Shown: positions 26,957 to 34,011 of the stretch, one piece after another
Layout: each line of letters begins with the position of its first letter
Position numbering within the stretch: the stretch's first letter is position 1
Assembly: GCA_016712465.1 (NCBI GenBank)
Contig: JADJQZ010000001.1
Span: forward strand, 5,828,001-5,892,000
Reading direction: 5' to 3'
DNA: 64,000 nt
From: Candidatus Obscuribacter sp.
GTDB taxonomy: Bacteria; Cyanobacteriota; Vampirovibrionia; Obscuribacterales; Obscuribacteraceae
The notes under the pieces: generated by a model
Told to the model about the DNA's origin: nothing
What the model saw: only the letters and a program-made list of their open reading frames with translations
Databases searched by the model: none
Translations under genes and position numbers: made by a program

Positions 26957-28858
26957 GTGACAACCAAACTCAATTCTTACCTTCTGGGTGAGCTGACTAT
27001 CAATCTGGGAATTCTCACCCAGGAACAGATGGACAAAGTACTGGCCATCTCTAGTGACACCGGCATGCCCCTGGGACGAGTACTGGTCCTTTCAGGTCTG
27101 ATCTTGGAATCCGACCTGACCAATCTGATTCGTTGCCAGACCTTATTGCGCGAATCGATGATTGAATTCGAGCACGCCAGCCAGGTCTTCCAGTTTATTC
27201 TCGGCACCAATAGGAACCTTGACGATGCACTCATGCAGTTCGGCTGGGACGGCAAGCAGGGTCGCAAAGAAGCACTACTGGGTGATTTCCTGGTGGAATG
27301 CGACATCTTGACAGCCAGTCAACTGGAAGGCTACCTCAGGCAGCAGCAGCGAGTGAAGCTACCTCTGGGGCGCATGCTGGTGGCCGCCGGGGTGCTCACC
27401 CAGGAAGTACTGGACAAAGTTCTCACCGTACAAGCCATGATCAGACAGGGGCGCTTCCAGAGAAACGAAGCCAGAGACCTGATTCTAGATGCGCGAAACC
27501 GCCAGCCGCAGGCAGCAGCTCCAAAATCCAAAAACTTCTACGCGCAACCATCCAAGAATCGACCCAAGATCGGTGAGTTGTTGGTAATCGCCGGACTCAT
27601 TTCCGAAAGTCGCCTCATGGAAGTGCTGGAATTGAGTATCAGCGAGCGTAAATCCATCGGCGAACTATTGTTGGAAAGGCGCTATTTGACGCCGACCCAA
27701 CTGGAGAACATCGTACTGATTCAAGCCAACCTTGCCGACGGCACCATCAAACCCAGACAATTGAAGCTGGTCTTACAAAAACTCGAAGAGGGCCTCTCCC
27801 TGGGTGAAGCAATTGTCTACGCCAACTCAGAGCAACTACCAGCCAGGCAAACCGATAAAGACCAACTTAATTTCTATGAGTTCATAAAGTGCCTTGATAC
27901 TGCAGCCAGTGCCGAAATAGAAAATTCCTTCGAGCACGGCAGGCGCAATCAACGCATCGTCAAGCAGACATTGCTAATCTCCGGCGCCTTCGACGAAACC
28001 ACCGTCGATCTCATGGACCAGTGCTATTCATTCTATGAAGACAACAAGTACACCTTCGATGAAATAACAACTCTCTACGAATATTCCAGACGACGTAATA
28101 TATCGCTCAACGAGGCTGTAGTGGAACTTCGTTGGCACCGGAAGGAACAGCAGCTAAAACCCGTCGCCGGGAAAAATTCAGCCAGTTCCAACTCCAGTTT
28201 GCTTGATCTGAGAGAAGTGGCGGAACAACTCATTCTAGTGAGAGACTTTGCCAGCGCCAGGCAAATGTACACACAGTTACTGAACAGTCTTAAAAAGTAC
28301 AGAGACAACCGGTATCTGTATTGCCTGGAGCGTTCATCTTTCATATGCTGCGAAATGTCCGATTTCAAGCAGGCAGAGATCTATCAGGTGGAAGTAGTCG
28401 AGTTGAACAGGGACTTGCATGGTGCCTTGAGTCTAGCCTACGCCCAGGCCTTGAGTAACCTGGCTAAGACACACTATTACATGGGGCAGCTCGACAAAGC
28501 CCTGAGTGAAATTAGAAGTTACATAGACATCTGCATACAAAATCTGGGCGGCTCTCACCCCGACGTAGCCTGCGGTTGGCAGAACCTGGGCATGCTCGAG
28601 TTTCAAGCCGGAAAGTTGAAAGCAGCAGCCGGCAGCTACCACGAAGCCTGTCGTATCGCCGTGGAAAGTCTGGGCAATAACCACCCCACCACTCAAAATC
28701 TTGTCAGCAAGTACAACGAGCTACAGACCCGCTTGAAAGCCGAAGAAACGCCGAGCGATACAGCCGAAACAGACGAAGAGGAAGGCGGCGTCATGACCGG
28801 CAACTGGCGCACAATTGCCTTTGACAGTTCGCTCAACCTGGGAGACAGCAGCTTCTAG
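26957..28858 (+). CDS. MshEN-repeat and TPR protein (T2SSE-N-like domains, no ATPase)
   Basis: 633 residues from the GTG at 26957 (GGAG 9 nt upstream; the reading to 26906 has no site). Residues about 6-68, 98-160 and 195-258 are MshEN/T2SSE_N-type repeats, each with the (L/I)GE/D-LL...G(L/I)(L/I)(S/T)..L....L.......LGR/E(L/M) pattern: LLGELTINLGILTQEQ, LLGDFLVECDILTASQ, KIGELLVIAGLISESR. A fourth, poor copy follows. The C-terminal 200 residues are kinesin-light-chain TPRs (FASARQMYTQLL, LDKALSEIRSYIDI, LKAAAGSYHEACRIAVESLGNNHP). MshEN binds cyclic di-GMP in MshE, but the classical ATPase half is absent. A paralogue lies at 53261-56743. Confidence 0.85.
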   Translation: MTTKLNSYLLGELTINLGILTQEQMDKVLAISSDTGMPLGRVLVLSGLILESDLTNLIRCQTLLRESMIEFEHASQVFQFILGTNRNLDDALMQFGWDGKQGRKEALLGDFLVECDILTASQLEGYLRQQQRVKLPLGRMLVAAGVLTQEVLDKVLTVQAMIRQGRFQRNEARDLILDARNRQPQAAAPKSKNFYAQPSKNRPKIGELLVIAGLISESRLMEVLELSISERKSIGELLLERRYLTPTQLENIVLIQANLADGTIKPRQLKLVLQKLEEGLSLGEAIVYANSEQLPARQTDKDQLNFYEFIKCLDTAASAEIENSFEHGRRNQRIVKQTLLISGAFDETTVDLMDQCYSFYEDNKYTFDEITTLYEYSRRRNISLNEAVVELRWHRKEQQLKPVAGKNSASSNSSLLDLREVAEQLILVRDFASARQMYTQLLNSLKKYRDNRYLYCLERSSFICCEMSDFKQAEIYQVEVVELNRDLHGALSLAYAQALSNLAKTHYYMGQLDKALSEIRSYIDICIQNLGGSHPDVACGWQNLGMLEFQAGKLKAAAGSYHEACRIAVESLGNNHPTTQNLVSKYNELQTRLKAEETPSDTAETDEEEGGVMTGNWRTIAFDSSLNLGDSSF

Positions 28859-28994
28859 CCAGTGCCCTGTCTAAGGTCGGTCCCTGCGGGTTTCGGCTCA
28901 GCCAGGCCGGGGCATATTGCCAAAAGTATAGGCTGTTTACCAGACTGGTTCGATTGAATAGGCCTCATCTCGCAAGAAGATTGTGCAGGTAGCA

Positions 28995-30131
28995 ATGGTT
29001 GAAGGCAAGACTAAAGAAGAACGGGGCAGCCAACGCGGCGACCAATCGGGACCCGAGCTTGGCAACGGAAAAGCCGTTCAGGAAGTAGCTGCGCAGAGAC
29101 TTCAGGCGGAAGCAGCACAGACGGCTGGCACCGCAGGTAAAGGGTCATCCACCGAACTTACCATAATGCTCAAAGATGGGGCTACTTTGCGCAATGTCGG
29201 GAGACAAATCTATTTTGAGACTTTGAAGCGGCTGCCGGATGAGCAAGAGCTCAAGGCCTTTGTAAATGACACAGCCAGACGCAACGGTCTGAAGACCAAA
29301 GATCAACAAGGCAGTCTCGAAGTCGGACAAGTGCTGAAAATTGTGCCGCCTCCGCCGGACAGAACTACGCCAGGAACCCATGGCGCCCATAAAGGTGGAC
29401 AGCTCGGCGACGAAACCAAAAGGGACGGTAAGGGCAGCACCGGCAAAACGGGTCAGGACACTCATGTACTTGCCGGCGGCACAAAACCTACCGATAAACG
29501 ACATCCCCTCATGAAAGGCGGTGACAGTTGCGAAGGCGAGTGGGCCAACATGGTTTCACAATGGGTGACCCAGAACGAAGGCTCCAGGGACAAGCACCGT
29601 GCTTTTAATCCCAACGATATGGGTCAGGGCATTTCCGTCGGGCTTTTGCAATGGAACCAGAAGAAGGGAAAACTACCAGATCTGCTTCATGCCTGGCACG
29701 ATAAGAACCCCGAAAAGTTTCAAACCATGTTCGGAGACTATTCAACCAACCTGACCAGGGACAGTTTTGTTCGCTCTGCCGACTTTGTCGGTAACAAGAC
29801 GCTTCATGACGGCATGGTCAAGGCACTTGCCGATCGAGAATTTCAGGGTGTGCAAGATACTTTGCGCAATAAGAACATGGTTCGAGCCTGCGAAGTTGCC
29901 ACCGACTATGGCTTCAAATCATTGAGAGGACGAGCCGTTGTAAGCGATCTCTTCAACCAATTGGGAGAAGGCGGCGCGCGCAACGTCATAAGGAAAGTAG
30001 CTCTGGACAAGCCCGAATCGGCCCGCATCGAAGAATTAAAACGCCGCACCAGCGGTCGCATCAACGGAGAAGATCGAGTCTCTACCCTTGAGGAGAACGT
30101 AAAGAGAATCTGGCGCCAGCTAGGAAGCTAG
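28995..30131 (+). CDS. Lysozyme-like glycan hydrolase with a LysM-like segment, leaderless
   Basis: 378 residues from the ATG at 28995 (GTG at 28983 is an alternative). There is no signal peptide. A LysM-like segment lies at about 55-115 (LKDGATLRNVGRQIY ... EVGQVLKIV). The C-terminal domain (about 180-300) starts MVSQWVTQNEGSRDKHRAFNPNDMGQ and continues ISVGLLQWNQKKGKLPDLL. The Glu in QNEG, followed about 20 residues later by GxGxxxGxxQW, is the fingerprint of lysozyme-superfamily enzymes of the GH46-chitosanase-like group. It could cleave peptidoglycan or chitosan-like polymers. Enzymes of this type usually act outside the cell, so absence of a leader is odd. Confidence 0.75.
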   Translation: MVEGKTKEERGSQRGDQSGPELGNGKAVQEVAAQRLQAEAAQTAGTAGKGSSTELTIMLKDGATLRNVGRQIYFETLKRLPDEQELKAFVNDTARRNGLKTKDQQGSLEVGQVLKIVPPPPDRTTPGTHGAHKGGQLGDETKRDGKGSTGKTGQDTHVLAGGTKPTDKRHPLMKGGDSCEGEWANMVSQWVTQNEGSRDKHRAFNPNDMGQGISVGLLQWNQKKGKLPDLLHAWHDKNPEKFQTMFGDYSTNLTRDSFVRSADFVGNKTLHDGMVKALADREFQGVQDTLRNKNMVRACEVATDYGFKSLRGRAVVSDLFNQLGEGGARNVIRKVALDKPESARIEELKRRTSGRINGEDRVSTLEENVKRIWRQLGS

Positions 30132-30605
30132 GGTCAGACTGGCAGGTCGGACAGCTGCTTCAACAAGAGCGGCGACGGGCTTAATCTGCTTTTTCTTCCC
30201 CCTCAGGACATCTCTTTCAAAACAACTGAGCCCAAGCTCTAAACTCATGTAACGCAGCAAATTAAATCTACTTGACGCCTGAAAGCCTTTTCCAGAGCGG
30301 CTTTCAAATTCAAAAAGTCCCAAGATCTTGATGTAATATTTCGCAAAATCACTATTGTTACAATCAGCCCTCATTTGCAAAAGAGATACCCAACCTCAAA
30401 AACGAGCGTGCCTAATCTCGAAAACTAGAGGCACCCAACCTCAAAAACAAGCATACCTGAACCGCAAGAAAGAGCACTAGCGGACTATAAAAATACGGAA
30501 GGCGAAGACCTGCTCCGCCCTCCGCATAGAGATTTCAGACTGGCACACTCCGGCTTCGAACTAGCGCTTCCACTTATCGAAGTTGGGCAGTATAGCCAAC
30601 CAGAA
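30132..30605. other. Gene-free stretch, 474 nt, with a 26-bp direct repeat
   Basis: ACCCAACCTCAAAAAC-type sequence occurs at 30388-30413 and again at 30433-30458 (three changes in 26). A weak minus-strand reading frame (30120-30380) was rejected. No convincing promoter or RNA gene. Confidence 0.45.
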
Positions 30606-31007
30606 CTATTCCTTACCTTTGCAAGATCCTTCCTTACCTTTGCAAGATCCTTCCTTGCCTTTGCAAGATCCTTCCTTGCCTTTGCAAGATCCTTCCTTGC
30701 CTTTGCAGGAGCCTTCCTTACCTTTGCAAGATCCTTCTTTGCCTTTGCAGGAGCCTTCCTTACCTTTGCAAGATCCTTCCTTGCCTTTGCAGGAGCCTTC
30801 CTTGCCTTTACAGCCGGCTTCCACTCCTTTATTGCTGGAATCATCAGTCAGGGCTTGAGCAAGAGCGGCTTTGCTGTTCAAACTACGGGCTCCGCCTACC
30901 TTAAAAGCATCTCGGTCCAACTGACGAGCCTCCGCAGGCACGTGCATAGCCAAACCAAGACTAGCCACAATAGCCGCCGCCAAATGTACTTTGGATTTAT
31001 CTTGCAT
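30606..31007 (-). CDS. Secreted Cys-repeat protein (ten CKGKE units), bufferin-like in style
   Basis: 133 residues. ATG at 31007 with GAGGAG 8 nt upstream. Signal peptide: KVHLAAAIVASLGLAMHVPAEA, cleavage near residue 27. A short spacer (about 28-65) follows, then a tail of ten CKGKE units joined by GS (period 7 residues, 21 nt) running to the last residue. Regularly spaced Cys with Lys/Gly/Glu recalls secreted metal-binding bufferin/HvfA-type peptides and DUF2282 (BufA1), whose Cys are modified by DUF692 (MNIO) enzymes; no such enzyme is seen in this window. Metal or oxidant binding is inferred. It is divergent from the MsrB-MsrA gene, 203 nt away. Confidence 0.85.
   Translation of the reverse strand: MQDKSKVHLAAAIVASLGLAMHVPAEARQLDRDAFKVGGARSLNSKAALAQALTDDSSNKGVEAGCKGKEGSCKGKEGSCKGKEGSCKGKEGSCKGKEGSCKGKEGSCKGKEGSCKGKEGSCKGKEGSCKGKE
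30609..30812 (-). repeat. 21-bp tandem repeat encoding the CKGKEGS tail
   Basis: Ten near-identical copies of a 21-nt unit, with third-position changes (AAG/AGG, TTAC/TTGC) that show a mix of recent duplication and drift. This explains the repeat on the plus strand; it is not a CRISPR array. Confidence 0.92.
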
Positions 31008-31210
31008 TGAATTTTCTCCTCATTAACCTACATATATTGGAGTTGCCGCACCGGGGAGCATCCTCCGTCTTCCATGCCTTAAACGAAGCACAAGCCAACT
31101 TTATTCCCAAAAACTTCTTCTCGCTCCGGGAATAAACCCCAACCCCCATGCGTATAGGTATTCAGCACAAGGGAGCGCCGAAACCCTTACAATAGACGAG
31201 GGTCAGCAAA

Positions 31211-32407
31211 ATGTTCTCAAATTCTCAGACAGAAATGAAGGATTCAATGACTATGCAGATAAATGCAGCCTTTGCCGCTTTGTTGATCTCAGTATTATTG
31301 GCGGGGTGCTCCTCGAGAACAGTAGGAGCGAAAGCAACCATGGAAAACAAAAATAAAGAAGCCATAGACCTGCAAAATCTGCCGGACAGTGAATGGCGCA
31401 AACGCTTAACGCCCGAGCAGTACCAAGTTGCCAGACAGAAAGGAACAGAACGGGCTTTCACCGGCAAATACTGGAACAACCATGAAAAAGGCACTTACAA
31501 GTGCGTCGGGTGCGGCGAACCACTCTTTTCATCCGATACCAAATTCGAATCCGGAACGGGCTGGCCGAGCTTCTATAAACCCGTGGACAAAGCCGGAGTT
31601 AAAGTAGAACAAGATGCAAGCCTGGGAATGGTGAGAGAAGAGGTTACCTGTGCGAAATGCGGCTCTCATCTAGGGCATGTATTTGATGATGGTCCACAAC
31701 CCACCGGACAACGCTATTGCATAAACTCAGCCTCCCTCGATTTCCAGAAACATCAATTGGCAGCGAATTCAGACATTGGCACGGGAGACAAAGTCGGTTC
31801 AGGCGGAAGCTTAGCGGCAAGCACGTCCGGCATTACCGATGGGGTCTCCGGTCAGTCCGAAAAAACCAAAGACCTGATAGTCTACGACCAAGCTACCGAT
31901 AAGAAAGAACGCCAGATGGGACTGGAAGTCGCCTATTTCGCGGGCGGCTGTTTCTGGGGCGTGGAAGACGCCTTCAAAGAGATCAAAGGTGTATTAGCCA
32001 CCACTGTTGGTTACACCGGCGGCAAGAAAGACCTGCCCAGCTATGAAGACGTCTGCAGCCACGGTACAGGCCACGCAGAAGCAGTGCGAGTCGTCTACAA
32101 CCCCAAACAAATTAGCTTCGCCACCCTCACCAAAGAATTCCTGGCCCTGCACGATCCAACCACAATGAACAGGCAGGGGCCGGACGTGGGCGATCAATAC
32201 CGTTCAGCCATATTTTATACAAACGATAGCCAGCTCAAAGAAGCCAAAACAGTCATCGGCAAAGAGCAAAACTTCATGGGCTTCAAGAAAATTGTGACCA
32301 GCCTCGAGCCCTTCAACAAATTCTACACAGCGGAGGAATATCACCAGGACTACTTTGCCAAACATCCCGGTCAGGGCTGCCACTACAGACCACCGAAAGC
32401 AAAATAA
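31211..32407 (+). CDS. msrBA: MsrB-MsrA fusion lipoprotein (peptide-methionine sulfoxide reductase)
   Basis: 398 residues. Lipobox LLAGC with Cys33 anchors it in the envelope. MsrB comes first (about 60-185): zinc Cys98, Cys101, Cys147, Cys150, and catalytic Cys170 in RYCINS. A Ser/Gly/Thr linker follows (about 186-235), then MsrA (about 240-395) with the catalytic Cys247 in GGCFWG and the C-terminal GCHYRP with a resolving-type Cys. The pair reduces both epimers of methionine sulfoxide. In PilB and most MsrAB fusions MsrA precedes MsrB, so this order is the less common one. ATG at 31211 has GAGGG 8 nt upstream. The sigma factor gene starts 37 nt later, likely same operon. Confidence 0.95.
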   Translation: MFSNSQTEMKDSMTMQINAAFAALLISVLLAGCSSRTVGAKATMENKNKEAIDLQNLPDSEWRKRLTPEQYQVARQKGTERAFTGKYWNNHEKGTYKCVGCGEPLFSSDTKFESGTGWPSFYKPVDKAGVKVEQDASLGMVREEVTCAKCGSHLGHVFDDGPQPTGQRYCINSASLDFQKHQLAANSDIGTGDKVGSGGSLAASTSGITDGVSGQSEKTKDLIVYDQATDKKERQMGLEVAYFAGGCFWGVEDAFKEIKGVLATTVGYTGGKKDLPSYEDVCSHGTGHAEAVRVVYNPKQISFATLTKEFLALHDPTTMNRQGPDVGDQYRSAIFYTNDSQLKEAKTVIGKEQNFMGFKKIVTSLEPFNKFYTAEEYHQDYFAKHPGQGCHYRPPKAK

Positions 32408-32444
32408 GAGCTAAGATGTCGCAGGCAAGAAAGATAAACAACCA

Positions 32445-33095
32445 ATGATCTTCGGCACAAAAAAATCGAATAAGGCGATCGTAGAGTCCTGGGTAAAGAC
32501 TTATTCCCGGGAATTCTATCAGTACGCTTATCTGCGACTGAAGCGCCATGAGGATGCGGAAGATGTGGTGCAGCTCACCTTCATAAAGGCCTTTCGAGCC
32601 TTCAACACCTTTAAAACAGGAACTAGCGAGAAAGCCTGGCTGTACGCCATCCTCAGCAACAATCTCAAAGATCACTTGCGGCGCATCAGCAACAAACCCC
32701 AGGAAGCCAACATTGAGGAGGAGGAGGACCTGGAAAATCTACTGGTTGACACCAGAGATGGTCCGGAAACAGAAGCGAGCAGAAAAATGGAGCATGAGAG
32801 ACTGGCCATGGGCATAGCCAATCTTCCTGAACAGTTCGCCGCCCCTCTTTTGATGAGAGAGGTGAGCGACATGTCTTACAAGGACATCGCCGAATATCTC
32901 TCAGTGCCAATCGGCACCGTCATGTCGAGACTATCGAGAGCACGCAAGGCTCTCTATGAGATTCTCACCAGCCCGGCTTCTCCAAAACCAGTCAAGGCTG
33001 AGGCAGACTCAAGCTCCGAATCAGTGAAAGAGACCCAAGTAGAAGATACAAGCTCAAAAGGCATTATGCCGAACAAAGAAAAGAAGGGAGGTTGA
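32445..33095 (+). CDS. ECF-type RNA polymerase sigma factor
   Basis: 216 residues. Region 2 (about 10-75) has the sigma-2 pattern WVKTYSREFYQYAYLRLKR, EDVVQLTFIKAFRAF and LYAILSNNLKDHLRR. Region 4 (about 110-165) has LPEQFAAPLLMREVSDMSYK and IGTVMSRLSRARKALY, the recognition helix segment. There is no region 3, as in ECF factors. The C-terminal tail is acidic and unordered. The anti-sigma gene starts 4 nt after its stop. Target promoters cannot be read, but the neighbouring msrBA and Cys-repeat genes are obvious candidates. Confidence 0.93.
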   Translation: MIFGTKKSNKAIVESWVKTYSREFYQYAYLRLKRHEDAEDVVQLTFIKAFRAFNTFKTGTSEKAWLYAILSNNLKDHLRRISNKPQEANIEEEEDLENLLVDTRDGPETEASRKMEHERLAMGIANLPEQFAAPLLMREVSDMSYKDIAEYLSVPIGTVMSRLSRARKALYEILTSPASPKPVKAEADSSSESVKETQVEDTSSKGIMPNKEKKGG

Positions 33096-33099
33096 GCCA

Positions 33100-33924
33100 A
33101 TGAATTGCGACGAGACTAAAGCGCTCATCGGCCCTGCTGTTGACGATGAATTGACCAGCGCCGATACTGCCAGATTAATGAGTCACCTTGAACAATGCCG
33201 TAGCTGCAAACAGGAATGGGATAAGCTCATGGCAGTAAGAGAAGGTATAAAGAGTATTACACAGGCCGAGCCGGCGCCGGCCGATCTGGAAAAGCGCCTT
33301 CTCAATGCCATTCATCTTGAACACCAACGCAACATACGTTTGAGAGCCGGCTTCCTTTTGGTAGCGGCGGCAGCCGTAGCAGCTTTCGGCGGCGGCGCCT
33401 TTCTCTTATTTGCCCCGGGCACAACACCGAAATTAGCAACGGGCAATGTCGAAACCACCCCCAGAGCCATAAGCAGTATTGAAAAGTTGCTTGCTGCCGC
33501 CGGGCACCATTCTGAAACTTCAGACGATGCCGCCATAACCATCGACTTCGTCGGAAATAAAGACGCAAAAGACCTCAGCCCGCTGGCCGGTTTTGCCGTA
33601 AAACAAAGCACTCTTGCCTCAAGTCACGGCACTTTCAAACTTTCCGGCAGCGACATACTCAAAGTAGGGAAGCAGAATATGGTCAGACTCTGCTATACCA
33701 GCGAGGATGATGAAAGGGTTCACTGCATTGATTGCTACCAGACCCCACAAGGAATGCTCTCCTTTGACGGCGCCAAGGCTCAGACTATCAACGGCAAAAC
33801 CGTATTTTCAGGGCGCATTGGTGAAGATACCATATTGAAAGTCTCGGAAAACGGCGTCGATGTTTTCTATGTCACACCTCTTCCCATCGAAGAATTGCAA
33901 GACCTGATCAAAGCAAATGTGTAA
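33100..33924 (+). CDS. Anti-sigma factor with zinc-finger (zf-HC2/ZAS) domain
   Basis: 274 residues. The N-terminal cytoplasmic zinc-binding anti-sigma domain has the H-x3-C-x2-C motif at H29, C33, C36 (HLEQCRSC) and an earlier Cys3. One membrane helix follows at about 83-108 (AGFLLVAAAAVAAFGGGAFLLF). The C-terminal 160 residues are extracytoplasmic and include a Cys pair (HCIDCYQT) that could respond to redox change. GGGAGG precedes the ATG. Coupling to the sigma gene (4 nt) makes it the cognate regulator. ZAS factors of this kind release sigma when oxidised or after proteolysis; which applies here is not shown. Confidence 0.92.
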   Translation: MNCDETKALIGPAVDDELTSADTARLMSHLEQCRSCKQEWDKLMAVREGIKSITQAEPAPADLEKRLLNAIHLEHQRNIRLRAGFLLVAAAAVAAFGGGAFLLFAPGTTPKLATGNVETTPRAISSIEKLLAAAGHHSETSDDAAITIDFVGNKDAKDLSPLAGFAVKQSTLASSHGTFKLSGSDILKVGKQNMVRLCYTSEDDERVHCIDCYQTPQGMLSFDGAKAQTINGKTVFSGRIGEDTILKVSENGVDVFYVTPLPIEELQDLIKANV

Positions 33925-34011
33925 GCGAAACTAGTTTTGCTGCTGACGCCACTGGCGTTAAGCATCTCTGCCGCACACACTTTGCCTTTGCACCGCCGCC
34001 CACAGCGAAGG

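Noticed and set aside
30120..30380. 86-codon minus-strand reading frame after the lysozyme-like gene
   Set aside because: No ribosome site, mixed composition and overlap with the end of a clearly coding gene.
30606..30812. Possible CRISPR array
   Set aside because: The 21-nt units follow each other without spacers and encode a regular peptide; no cas gene nearby.
30583..30858. Plus-strand frame with LPLQDPS repeats
   Set aside because: It is the complement of the CKGKEGS tandem repeat. The minus strand has a signal peptide and a strong ribosome site, so the plus frame is a shadow.
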